A stretch of 64,000 bases of DNA from Martelella sp. AD-3 (GTDB taxonomy: Bacteria; Pseudomonadota; Alphaproteobacteria; Rhizobiales; Rhizobiaceae). Below, in pieces: positions 25,793-34,378 of the stretch. Every line of letters starts with the position of its first letter. Position 1 is the first letter of the stretch. Both the position numbers and the translations under genes were made by a program. The DNA lies in NCBI RefSeq assembly GCF_001578105.1, contig NZ_CP014275.1:4117001-4181000 (forward strand), written 5' to 3'. The notes under the pieces were generated by a model. It was not told the DNA's origin and did not search any database. It worked only from the letters and a program-made list of their open reading frames with translations.

Positions 25793-26830
25793 ATGCCGCA
25801 CTCCAAGTCTCTTCTCCGGTCAGGCGCGCTTGCCGCGCTGTTCTGCCTGCCTGTCTTTTCGGCCCAGGCTCAGGAAACCTTCGTCGTTTCCAACTGGGGT
25901 TATTCCAACGATTTCTATGAACCCTTCATTTTCGAGCCTTTCGAAAAGGAGCACAATGTCAGGATCGTCACGGAGACCGGCGGCGCGCCCGAGCGGCTTA
26001 ACAAGGCGCGCATCCGCGGCGGCGTCGACGTCATCCTGCTGACCGACAAGTTCTCGCAGATCGGCATCAACCAAGGCGCTTTCGAGACGATCGACTCCTC
26101 CAAGCTCTCCAATTTTGATGAGCTCTACGATGCCGCCAAGAACCCGCAGGGCGATTACGGGCCGGCATACACCTTCGGCCGCTATGGCATCGTCTACGAC
26201 AAGACCCGCACCGACACCCCGATCACCTCGTGGTGCGATCTGTGGCGCGACGACTTCGCCGGCGCCATCGCCATGCCGGCCTTCAACACGACCGGCGGCC
26301 CGCTGACGGTGATGATGGCGGGCAAATGCGCCGGTTCCGACGCCTTCGAGGATCCGGATACCGCCTTCGCCAAGATGGCCGAGCTGAAGCCGAACATCGT
26401 CAAGACCTTCTCTTCGGGCTCGGAGCTCACCAATCTGCTTTCGACTGGCGAGGCCTTTATCGGTCTGGCGCAGGACTATGCCTTTCCGGCGATCCAGGCC
26501 GCCAACCCGAATATCGGCTGGGCCGAGCTTTCGGAAGGCGACTTCCGGATGATGAACACCTACAACATCCCGAAGAACGCCAAGCACAAGGAGCTGGCGC
26601 TCGCCTTCATCGACTTCTCGATCTCGATGCAGGCCCAGAAGGATGCGGCGATCGAACTGGTCAGCGGCTCCGGCCCGGTCAACAAGACCGTGGAACTGAC
26701 GCCGGAGCAGGCCTCCCAGCTCGTCTATGGCGAGAAGGCCGTGCTGAGCATGCAGCCGACCCCCTACGACAAGCTGCTCGAGGTCAATGACGACTGGGAG
26801 CGCCGCTGGAACGACGTCTTCGGGCGCTGA
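25793..26830 (+). CDS. Spermidine/putrescine-type ABC transporter substrate-binding protein
   Basis: A 345-residue extracellular solute-binding protein (type II, PotD-like). It has a signal peptide (KSLLRSGALAALFCLPVFSAQA-Q) and the PotD-type motifs FVVSNWGYSNDFYEPFIFEP, GGVDVILLTDKF and YGPAYTFGRYGIVYDK. First gene of a four-gene transporter set followed by an N-carbamoyl-D-amino-acid hydrolase. The family includes binders of polyamines, but also of amino-acid and aromatic ligands, so the class does not fix the ligand. Confidence 0.9.
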   Translation: MPHSKSLLRSGALAALFCLPVFSAQAQETFVVSNWGYSNDFYEPFIFEPFEKEHNVRIVTETGGAPERLNKARIRGGVDVILLTDKFSQIGINQGAFETIDSSKLSNFDELYDAAKNPQGDYGPAYTFGRYGIVYDKTRTDTPITSWCDLWRDDFAGAIAMPAFNTTGGPLTVMMAGKCAGSDAFEDPDTAFAKMAELKPNIVKTFSSGSELTNLLSTGEAFIGLAQDYAFPAIQAANPNIGWAELSEGDFRMMNTYNIPKNAKHKELALAFIDFSISMQAQKDAAIELVSGSGPVNKTVELTPEQASQLVYGEKAVLSMQPTPYDKLLEVNDDWERRWNDVFGR

Positions 26831-26841
26831 CGGAATACCAA

Positions 26842-27702
26842 TTGACTTCCCGCGTCTCCCTCGTGCAGCGCCTCAGCGCGCTTGGCCCGTGGTTGCTGGT
26901 TCTGCCGGCAACCGCGGTTCTGCTTTTCATCCTGATCATTCCGGTCGCGGGCACGCTTGCCGAAAGCTTCTCCAATCCGGCCGGGCTGTTCGCCAACTAC
27001 CGGGATTTCTTCGCCGACAGCTATAATCGCACGGTGATGATCCGCTCCTTCCGCATCGCCTTCCTGTCGACGCTGACGGCGCTCATCCTCGGCTTCGGCG
27101 GCGCCTACATGATCGCCAATTCTTCGCAAGGTCTGAAGCGCGTGCTGCTGATCCTGTCGGTCTTTCCGCTTCTGACGAGCGTGGTCGTCCGTTCCTTCTC
27201 CTTCATGGCGATCCTCGGCCGCAACGGCGTGGTCAACACCGCGCTGATGAAGCTCGGGCTGATCAGCGAGCCGATGGAAATGCTGTTCACGCAGGGCGCG
27301 GTGATTGCCGGTCTCGCCTATCTGTTCACGCCGCTGATGATCCTGTCGCTCGTCGGTGTGCTCGAGAACATCGAAGATGACCTTTATCTCGCGGCCGGCT
27401 CGCTCGGCGCCGCGCCGGTCGCCGTCTTCTTCCAGGTGACGCTGCCGCTCGCCGTGCCCGGCATGATCGTCGGCTCGGTTCTGGTGTTCACCGGGTCGCT
27501 CGCCACCTTCGTCACGCCGACGCTTCTCGGCGGCGAACCGCAGATGACGCTGGCAACGCTGCTTTACCAGAAGGCGATGATCTCCTTCGACTGGGGGGTG
27601 GCCAACACGATCGCCGCGATCATGATGGGAACCGCGATCTTCTGCGTCGTCGTGCTGGGCACCATTGCCGGCAGAATTTCGGCACGGAGGGCTGTCCATT
27701 GA
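26842..27702 (+). CDS. Polyamine-type ABC transporter permease (PotB-like)
   Basis: A 286-residue inner-membrane permease with six hydrophobic segments and the ABC permease EAA motif (LAAGSLGAAPVAVFFQVTLP near 190). The start is most likely TTG, 11 nt after the binding-protein stop; no ATG is present nearby in frame. Its stop codon overlaps the TTG start of the next permease, so both subunits of the channel are translated together. Confidence 0.9.
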   Translation: MTSRVSLVQRLSALGPWLLVLPATAVLLFILIIPVAGTLAESFSNPAGLFANYRDFFADSYNRTVMIRSFRIAFLSTLTALILGFGGAYMIANSSQGLKRVLLILSVFPLLTSVVVRSFSFMAILGRNGVVNTALMKLGLISEPMEMLFTQGAVIAGLAYLFTPLMILSLVGVLENIEDDLYLAAGSLGAAPVAVFFQVTLPLAVPGMIVGSVLVFTGSLATFVTPTLLGGEPQMTLATLLYQKAMISFDWGVANTIAAIMMGTAIFCVVVLGTIAGRISARRAVH

Positions 27703-28490
27703 CCGGTCGTCGCATTCATCCGCTTTCGAAACTGTTCGGCTGGCTGGTCATCCTGTTCCTGGCGGGGCCGATCGTGATCGTCATCGGCACGTCCGTGTCC
27801 GACACGCCTTATCTCGCCTTCCCGCCGCAGGGCTTCACGCTCAAATGGTATGCCAATGTGTTCAATCACAGCGGCTTTCTCGATACATTCATCATATCGA
27901 TGCAGGTGGCCATTGGCGGCACGCTGATCGCGCTCGTCACCGGACTTGCGGCTGCCTATGCGCTGACGCGATACAGGATGAAGATCCCCGGCTGGTACGG
28001 CTCGGTGTTCTTCCTGCCGTTCTTCATTCCGGAAATCGTCTTCGGCTTTTCGCTCCTGAAGACGCTGATCGTCCAGTTTCAGCTGCCGATCCTGCCCTCG
28101 CTCATCCTTGGCCATGCGATCCTGTGCCTGCCCTATATGGTGCGGGTGATCGGCGCGAGCCTTGCGGGCTTCGACTTCTCGATCCAGGAGGCCGCCATCA
28201 GCCTCGGCATGCATCCGGTCAAGGCGTTCTGGACCATCGTCCTGCCCAATATCCGCTCCGGCGTGATCGCCGGCATGGTGCTCGCCTTCATCACCTCGCT
28301 GAATGATATGGCCGTGGCGCTGTTCCTGACCGGGCCCGGCATCTCGACGCTGCCGATCGAGGTCTTCACTTACGTGCAGCAGTTTTTCGACCCGACCGTC
28401 AGCGCCGTTTCCGTGCTGCTGATGGGCGTCACCATTCTCGTCATGATGCTGATCGAGCGCAGCCTCGGTCTGTCGAAGACCGTTCAATAG
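27699..28490 (+). CDS. Polyamine-type ABC transporter permease (PotC-like)
   Basis: A 263-residue permease with six membrane segments and the EAA motif EAAISLGMHPVKAFWTIVLP. It starts at a TTG in a TTGA overlap with the preceding permease. PotC features are LAFPPQGFTLKWYANVF in the first loop. The ATPase gene begins 8 nt after its stop. Confidence 0.9.
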   Translation: MTGRRIHPLSKLFGWLVILFLAGPIVIVIGTSVSDTPYLAFPPQGFTLKWYANVFNHSGFLDTFIISMQVAIGGTLIALVTGLAAAYALTRYRMKIPGWYGSVFFLPFFIPEIVFGFSLLKTLIVQFQLPILPSLILGHAILCLPYMVRVIGASLAGFDFSIQEAAISLGMHPVKAFWTIVLPNIRSGVIAGMVLAFITSLNDMAVALFLTGPGISTLPIEVFTYVQQFFDPTVSAVSVLLMGVTILVMMLIERSLGLSKTVQ

Positions 28491-28498
28491 GAGTTTTC

Positions 28499-29575
28499 AT
28501 GGCTGAGAACGCCGTCATCCTGAACAATGTCACCGCCCATTACGGCGCGACCCAGGTTCTGCACGGGCTGAACCTATCCGTTGGCGAGGGCGAACTGGTC
28601 TCGCTTCTCGGCTCCAGCGGCTGCGGCAAGACCACCACGCTGCGGCTGCTTGCCGGCTTCCTGCAGCCGACGGGCGGGCACATCTCGGTCGCCGGGCGCG
28701 ATGTCACCGGTCTGCCGCCGCACAAGCGCGATGCCGGCATTGTGTTCCAGAACTATGCACTGTTCCCGCATCTGACCGTCGCCGAAAATGTCGGCTTCGG
28801 ACTGAAGCAGCGCAAGGTGGCAGCGGCCGAACGCGAGAAACGCGTTGCCGGGATGCTTGAGCGCGTCGGGCTTTCAAACTTTGCCGACCGCCTGCCCGCC
28901 GCGCTTTCCGGCGGACAGCGCCAGCGCGTCGCCGTCGCCCGCGCGCTCGCCATCGACCCGCCGCTCCTGATGTTCGACGAGCCGCTTTCCAACCTCGACG
29001 CCAAGCTGCGCGTCGATATGCGGGTGGAAATCCGCGAGTTGCAGAAGGCCAACGGCCGCACCGCCATCTATGTGACCCACGACCAGGAAGAGGCCTTTTC
29101 CATTTCCGACCGCGTGGCGATCATGAATGCCGGCAATATCGTCCAGCTCGACACGCCGGAAATGCTTTACACTCGCCCGGTCAACGCCTTCGTCGCCCGC
29201 TTTGTCGGCTTCGACAACCTGATCGCCATGCGCGTCATCGCCCGCAATGGCGCGATCGTGACGGCCGAGCTTGAAGGCGGCGAGCGGATCGACCTTGACG
29301 AGGCCGAGACCGGTCCGCTGCCGGAGCGCTTCGTCATCGGCGCCCGCCCGGAAGGCCTGACCCTGACGGATGCGGGCAATGCCGATGCGATTGCCGGAAA
29401 GACCCATATGCGCTCCTACCTCGGCCGCGCCTACCAGTACAAGATCGAGACCGCCACGGGCATTCTGGTCGCCAATGGCCCGCTCTCCAACCCGATCGAA
29501 GCCGAGCAGAATGTCGGTCTTGCCTTCGATTTCGCCCATTGCTGCATTCTGGACGACGAAGGGCAGAAGCCATGA
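28499..29575 (+). CDS. Polyamine-type ABC transporter ATP-binding protein (PotA-like)
   Basis: A 358-residue ATPase. It has Walker A LLGSSGCGKTTTLRLLAGF, the Q-loop VFQNYALFPHLTV, ABC signature LSGGQRQRVAVARAL, Walker B LLMFDEPLSNLD, an H-loop YVTHDQEEA, and a C-terminal TOBE domain (VIGARPEGLTL, MRSYLGRAYQYKIE). A ribosome binding site (AGGAG) precedes the ATG. Its stop overlaps the start of the carbamoylase gene as ATGA, which places transport and hydrolysis in one operon. Confidence 0.95.
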   Translation: MAENAVILNNVTAHYGATQVLHGLNLSVGEGELVSLLGSSGCGKTTTLRLLAGFLQPTGGHISVAGRDVTGLPPHKRDAGIVFQNYALFPHLTVAENVGFGLKQRKVAAAEREKRVAGMLERVGLSNFADRLPAALSGGQRQRVAVARALAIDPPLLMFDEPLSNLDAKLRVDMRVEIRELQKANGRTAIYVTHDQEEAFSISDRVAIMNAGNIVQLDTPEMLYTRPVNAFVARFVGFDNLIAMRVIARNGAIVTAELEGGERIDLDEAETGPLPERFVIGARPEGLTLTDAGNADAIAGKTHMRSYLGRAYQYKIETATGILVANGPLSNPIEAEQNVGLAFDFAHCCILDDEGQKP

Positions 29576-30504
29576 GCCGGTCGATTGTCGCCGCCGCCGC
29601 CCAGATGGGCCCGATCGCCCGCTCGGACACCCGCAAGGCCGTTGTCGAGCGCCTGATCGCCCTTCTTGGCGAGGCTGCCGCCAGAGGCGCGGAGCTCGTC
29701 GTCTTTCCGGAACTGACGCTGACGACCTTCTTTCCGCGCTGGCACATGACCGACCCGGATGAAATCGACGCCTTTTACGAGACGGAGATGCCGGGGCCGG
29801 ACACACGGCCTCTGTTCGAGGCGGCCAGGCGGCTGAAGATCGGGTTCTATCTGGGTTATGCGGAACTGGCGGTCGAGAACGGCGTGAAGCACCGCTATAA
29901 CACGGCCATTCTCGTCGGCAGGGACGGCGAAATCGTCGGCAAATACCGCAAGATCCACCTGCCGGGATGGGACCGGCCGCAACCGGACATGGTCTCGCAG
30001 CACCTCGAAAAATACTATTTCGAGCCCGGCAATCTCGGCTTCAATGTGTTCGAGACCATGGGAACGCGCATCGGCATGGCGATCTGCAACGATCGCCGCT
30101 GGCCGGAGACCTATCGGGTGATGGCGCTGAAGGGCTCGGAGATGATCCTCGTCGGCTACAACACGCCCGACGACCATACCGGCGATTTCGATTTCGACAG
30201 CCTGACGCAGTTCCACAACCAGCTTTCCCTCCAGGCCGGTGCCTACCAGAATTCCAACTGGGTCGTTGCCACGGCAAAAGCCGGCCACGAGGAAGGCTCG
30301 AACCTGATCGGCCAGTCGATGATCGTCGCTCCTTCCGGCCAGATCGTCGCCATGGCAACCTCCACCGCCGACGAGGTGATCGTGGCGAAATGCGATCTCG
30401 ACATGGCGGCCCTTTACCGCAAGACGATTTTCGATTTCGCCCGCCACCGCGAACCGGAAGCCTACCGGCTGATCGTCGAGACCAAAGGTCCGGTAACAGG
30501 CTGA
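29572..30504 (+). CDS. N-carbamoyl-D-amino-acid hydrolase (nitrilase superfamily)
   Basis: The 310-residue protein hydrolyses an N-carbamoyl group to ammonia, CO2 and a free amino acid. The catalytic triad falls at Glu47 (VVFPELTL), Lys127 (KYRKIHLPG) and Cys172 (AICNDRRWPE), exactly the numbering of the well-studied Agrobacterium D-carbamoylase (304 residues), and the CNDRRWPE signature is specific to that subgroup. Other nitrilase types such as N-carbamoylputrescine amidase have a different Cys motif. It lies in the transporter operon with ATGA overlap. The D-stereospecificity is from family knowledge. Confidence 0.9.
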   Translation: MSRSIVAAAAQMGPIARSDTRKAVVERLIALLGEAAARGAELVVFPELTLTTFFPRWHMTDPDEIDAFYETEMPGPDTRPLFEAARRLKIGFYLGYAELAVENGVKHRYNTAILVGRDGEIVGKYRKIHLPGWDRPQPDMVSQHLEKYYFEPGNLGFNVFETMGTRIGMAICNDRRWPETYRVMALKGSEMILVGYNTPDDHTGDFDFDSLTQFHNQLSLQAGAYQNSNWVVATAKAGHEEGSNLIGQSMIVAPSGQIVAMATSTADEVIVAKCDLDMAALYRKTIFDFARHREPEAYRLIVETKGPVTG

Positions 30505-30539
30505 ACGCATGACAGATTTATCGAGTGGGGGAGAGAAAA

Positions 30540-31172
30540 TTGATTGAGCCGGACACAGCGGAAAAGAGCGAGCAGAACGAGACAAGCTCTGTTTCCCGCC
30601 TCCTGTCGGAGCTGCGCCGCGAAAACGGCTGGACGCTTGCCGAGCTTTCAAGGCGCACCGGCGTTTCGATTTCGGCGCTTTCCAAGATCGAGAACGGCCA
30701 GAGCCAGCCCGCCTATTCCGTGCTGACGCGGCTCTCGGGCGGGCTCGGCCTCGACTTTGCCGACCTTCTGGAGGGCCGGTCAACCCGCCCGCGCTTCGCC
30801 CGCGCAGCCCGCACCATCAATCGCCGGGGGGAGGGCAAACGGCTTGAGAACGACATGGGCGTCTACCGCCTGCTTTCCACCGAGCTTGCCGACAAGGCCC
30901 TGACGCCGATGGTGATCGACATCCCGCCGCGCGCAGACAAAGCCGAGCCGGCCCGCAGCGCCCACAGCGGCGAGGAATTCGTCTATGTGCTCGCAGGCGA
31001 CGTGATCTTCGAGATGGCGCCATATGCGCCGATCGTCCTGGCCGAAGGCGATACCGTCTATTTCGACGCGGCTTCGGAGCACGGCTTCTATTCCGCCGGC
31101 CCCGGCAATGCCCGTATTCTGTCCATCTGCTATTCCGGCTCCGGCGAGGCGCCGGACCACCTCACGGTGTGA
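30540..31172 (+). CDS. XRE-family regulator with C-terminal cupin domain
   Basis: A 210-residue protein. The helix-turn-helix comprises LLSELRRENGWTLAELSRR, GVSISALSKIENGQSQPAY and VLTRLSGGLGLDFADLL; the cupin domain has HSGEEFVYVLAGDVIFEM and LAEGDTVYFDAASEHGFYSA. Cupin-XRE proteins often control amino acid or polyamine catabolism and sense a pathway metabolite. The start is taken as a TTG 6 nt after GGGGGAG; a GTG 15 nt upstream lacks a site. It lies in the middle of the operon, which suggests it regulates this locus. Confidence 0.87.
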   Translation: MIEPDTAEKSEQNETSSVSRLLSELRRENGWTLAELSRRTGVSISALSKIENGQSQPAYSVLTRLSGGLGLDFADLLEGRSTRPRFARAARTINRRGEGKRLENDMGVYRLLSTELADKALTPMVIDIPPRADKAEPARSAHSGEEFVYVLAGDVIFEMAPYAPIVLAEGDTVYFDAASEHGFYSAGPGNARILSICYSGSGEAPDHLTV

Positions 31173-31174
31173 TC

Positions 31175-33016
31175 ATGATCGATGCAAAATCCGAAGTCCG
31201 GCTGCGCCAGCGGCTGACCCTTGTCGCTCTTGGAAAGGCGCCGGCCGACCGTATCCTGCGTGTTGGCCGGCTGCTCGACACCGCAACCCGCACATGGAGC
31301 GACAATCAGGAAATCATCATCTCCGGCGACCGGATCGCCTATGTCGGACCCGCCGGATCATGGCCGGGGACATGCACTGTGGTCGACGAGCGCCCCGACC
31401 TGATGGCCGTTCCAGGGCTCGGCGAAGTGCACAAGCATATCGAAAGCTCGCATCTGACGCCGGAATGGGAGGCCGCGCTGGTGATGCCGCGCGGCAATAC
31501 CTGGACCTGCGAGGCAAGCCACGAATTCTCCAATGTGCGCGGCGCGAAGACGCTCGATTTCTGGATGACGGCGCGCCAGCACGGCTCGCCGCTGAAGATC
31601 TTCCCGCTGCCCGGCTCCGCCGTTCCGCCGACGGCCTACGAGCATGGCGGCGGCTGGCTTGGCCATGACGAGCAGCGCGATTTTCTGGCCGGCAGCCTGA
31701 TGGTCGCGGGCCTCGACGAGGTGATGGACTGGCCGGCGGTCTGGAACCCGGAGAATGGCTCCCACGACCGGCTCTGGGGCATGATCGAGGCGACCTTCGC
31801 CGCGCGCGGCGTGGTCGAGGGCCATGCCGCCGGCATCCGGGACCTGCCAACGATCAATGCCTTTGCCGCCGCGGGCCTGGCATCCGACCACGAGGCGTGG
31901 ACGGCGGAGGAGTTCTGGGACAAGCTCACCCACGGGCTTTTTGCGGAGCTCCGGCCCCATTCCATGCCCGATGTGATCAAGGGCCTGCTGGAACGCGGTC
32001 TTGCCGACTGGTCGCAGATCGCCTTCGCCACCGATGATCGCTCGGCTTCGGAGACGCTGGAGAAGGGCGCGACCGATTACAATGTCCGCCTTGCGATCCA
32101 GACCGGCCTCGCGCCCGAGATCGCCATTCAGTGCGTCACCATCAACCCGGCCCGGCACATGCGGCTCACGCCCTGGGTCGGCACGATCGCGCCCGGCCGG
32201 TTTGCCGATGTTGTGCTTCTCTCCGATCTCGAGAGTTTCGAGATCACCGAAGTCTGGGCCGATGGAAAACAGGTTTCCCAGGGCAAGGACTACATTCTTC
32301 CCGTCCCCGCAATCGACTGGCCGGACTGGGCCCGCGACACGGTCAATACCGGCGGCACTTTCGAGGCTGCCGACTTCGCAATTCCTGCCGAGGCCGGTCG
32401 CGAGACGATGACGGCGGCGGTGCTGCGCCCGTTCCACTGGGAAGACGATTTCCTGACCTATGACCTTCCGGTGGATGGCGGAGAGGTGCAGCGCGACACG
32501 GCGCAGACCATCACCAAATTCGCCATCGTCGACCGGTTTTCCGGTAAAAAATCCGTCTCGAAAATGTTCTGGGCCGGCACGGGACCGAAGACGCCGGACT
32601 GCGCGCTGGCAAGCTCGCTTGCCCATGACAAGCATAATATCTGGTGCGTCGGCTCCTCCGATCAGGCAATGGCGGCGGCCGTCAATGCGCTGGTCGAAAC
32701 TGGCGGCGGCTGGGCGCTGGTGCGTGACAACAGGGTGGTCGCCACCGTGCGCTACGAGATCGCCGGACTGATGTCGCAGCGTTCCGCCGAAGACCTCGAT
32801 GCCGACATGCAGGCGCTCTATGCGGAAGGCGAAAAGATCGAATGGATGTTCGAGCCGTCCTCCTCGCCCCGCTGGTGGGCCGGGTTCCCCGAACGCCTCG
32901 CCTTCGCGACGCTGACCTGCGCGCCCTGGCGCTGGGTTCTGGTCGCACCATCGGATTATGCGCCGGAGGGGCTCGTCAATGTGGCGACGGGCGAAACGCA
33001 CAGGATCGTCTGGTAA
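31175..33016 (+). CDS. Adenine-deaminase-like amidohydrolase
   Basis: A 613-residue two-domain amidohydrolase of the AdeC type. The metal motif is GEVHKHIESSHLTP (family: DAHxHIESSMxTP), followed by EASHEFSNVRG (family: DPHEIANV), FATDDRSASETLEKGATDY and TINPARHMRL. The C-terminal half (VVGSSDQAMAAAVNAL type) is the AdeC C-terminal domain. The His pair is kept but the Asp before it is Glu, so the substrate may not be adenine; its operon partners act on carbamoylated or D-amino acids. A GTG 6 nt upstream overlaps the regulator stop and is an alternative start. Confidence 0.8.
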   Translation: MIDAKSEVRLRQRLTLVALGKAPADRILRVGRLLDTATRTWSDNQEIIISGDRIAYVGPAGSWPGTCTVVDERPDLMAVPGLGEVHKHIESSHLTPEWEAALVMPRGNTWTCEASHEFSNVRGAKTLDFWMTARQHGSPLKIFPLPGSAVPPTAYEHGGGWLGHDEQRDFLAGSLMVAGLDEVMDWPAVWNPENGSHDRLWGMIEATFAARGVVEGHAAGIRDLPTINAFAAAGLASDHEAWTAEEFWDKLTHGLFAELRPHSMPDVIKGLLERGLADWSQIAFATDDRSASETLEKGATDYNVRLAIQTGLAPEIAIQCVTINPARHMRLTPWVGTIAPGRFADVVLLSDLESFEITEVWADGKQVSQGKDYILPVPAIDWPDWARDTVNTGGTFEAADFAIPAEAGRETMTAAVLRPFHWEDDFLTYDLPVDGGEVQRDTAQTITKFAIVDRFSGKKSVSKMFWAGTGPKTPDCALASSLAHDKHNIWCVGSSDQAMAAAVNALVETGGGWALVRDNRVVATVRYEIAGLMSQRSAEDLDADMQALYAEGEKIEWMFEPSSSPRWWAGFPERLAFATLTCAPWRWVLVAPSDYAPEGLVNVATGETHRIVW

Positions 33017-33020
33017 AGTT

Positions 33021-34178
33021 ATGAGCATCACTGCGGAAACCGCCGCCCGTCCGGCATTTGAAGGCATGGAACGGCTCGAAACGCCCTCGGTCGTTGTCGA
33101 CGCGGCGCGCCTGAAAGCCAATATCGCGCGCATGCAGGCGATTGCCGCAGACGGCGGCGTCGCGCTTCATCCGCACATCAAGACCCATAAATCGCTCGCC
33201 ATTGCCGGCATGCAGCGCGATGCCGGCGCCAGCGGCGTGACGGCCTCGCATCCGGGCGAAGCGGCCGTGTTCATCCGTGCCGGTTTCTCTCCGGTCACGC
33301 TCGCCTATCCGCTGGTCCGCCCGGAACCGGTATCGCGCCTTCTCACACTTGCTAACGAACACAGCGTCCGGGTCCGCTTTATCGCCGACAGCATGACGGG
33401 CCTCGCGGCTCTGGAGCGCGGCGCAGAAACAGCGGGACGAACGACCGACGTCTTCATCAAGGTCGATGTGGGTCTGCATCGCTGCGGCGTCGATCCGCTG
33501 GCCGAAACCGGCGTCGCCCTGGCGCAGAAGCTTGACGCGTCCAGGCTGAGGTTCTGCGGGCTGCTTTCCCATGCCGGCCAGGCCTATGGCGCCGGTAACG
33601 CGGATGGCGTTCGTGCCGTGGCCGCCACGGAGCGGCGCATTCTTCTCGACCTCAAGGAAAGGCTCCGGCGCAGCGGCATCGCAGTGCCGCTGATTTCGGT
33701 CGGCAGCACGCCGTCCCTCATCGCCAATGACGGTTTTGACGGCATCGATGAAATCCGGCCGGGCAATTATGTCTTCTTCGACATGACCGCCGTCCGCCTC
33801 GGCATTGTCGGGCGCGACAGCCTGTCGCTCGCCGTATCCGCGACGATCATCTCGAAGAACCGCGATTACTACATCGTCGACGCGGGCTCGAAGACGCTGA
33901 GCTCCGATCTCGGCGCGCACAGCACCGGCTCTGGCACAGGCTTCGGCGAGGCATGGAGCGCGGATCTCGACCGGCCGCTTGCCGTCGAAAAGCTGTCGGA
34001 GGAGCACGGCATGGTCGCGCGCAAGGGCAGCGACCTTGAAATCGGCCAGCGCCTGCTGATCTATCCCAACCACGCCTGCGTCGTCGTCAATCTCGCGCCG
34101 CGCCTGCTCTTGCTCGAAGGCGGCGCGGCGGCGTCGCTTGCTGTCGATGCCAGACGCGGGGCGGCGATCGCCTCCTGA
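33021..34178 (+). CDS. Fold-type III PLP enzyme (D-threonine aldolase / D-serine dehydratase-like)
   Basis: The 385-residue protein starts after a 4-nt gap at MSITAETAA. The PLP lysine lies in LHPHIKTHKS near residue 54, as in D-threonine aldolase and DSD1-type D-serine dehydratase. RPGNYVFFDM, SVGSTPSL and the C-terminal metal site PNHACVVVNL (His and Cys that bind Zn or Mn) complete the family pattern. It probably breaks down a beta-hydroxy-D-amino acid in the cytoplasm. It is the last gene of the six-to-eight-gene operon that starts with the polyamine-type binding protein, and its D-specificity agrees with the carbamoylase. Confidence 0.87.
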   Translation: MSITAETAARPAFEGMERLETPSVVVDAARLKANIARMQAIAADGGVALHPHIKTHKSLAIAGMQRDAGASGVTASHPGEAAVFIRAGFSPVTLAYPLVRPEPVSRLLTLANEHSVRVRFIADSMTGLAALERGAETAGRTTDVFIKVDVGLHRCGVDPLAETGVALAQKLDASRLRFCGLLSHAGQAYGAGNADGVRAVAATERRILLDLKERLRRSGIAVPLISVGSTPSLIANDGFDGIDEIRPGNYVFFDMTAVRLGIVGRDSLSLAVSATIISKNRDYYIVDAGSKTLSSDLGAHSTGSGTGFGEAWSADLDRPLAVEKLSEEHGMVARKGSDLEIGQRLLIYPNHACVVVNLAPRLLLLEGGAAASLAVDARRGAAIAS

Positions 34179-34378
34179 TATTCCGAAGGTCACGCGCCGG
34201 ATACGGCGTGTCGTGCAGCGGGCCGGTCACCATGCCGGCGCGAACGCCCCGGCCTGCGCCCGTTTCCGGGCGGCAGTGCGCTTGGCGGCGGCGCTGCCCG
34301 CGCTTTAAGATTTCATTACATAACATTTGACATTTCCAGAATAGGATTCAAACATGTTTTCGGCAGGAGATCGCGCGC
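34179..34378. other. Spacer before the FCD-type GntR gene
   Basis: About 200 bp. The right half becomes AT-rich (ATTTCATTACATAACATTTG) and has a TTGACA at 34327-34332 with only a poor -10 partner. A promoter for the downstream regulator is likely here. No gene is visible. Confidence 0.45.

Noticed and set aside
31358..33133. A 591-codon open frame antisense to the adenine-deaminase-like gene
   Set aside because: Shadow of the sense gene; low-complexity Arg/Gly-rich translation and no recognisable motif.
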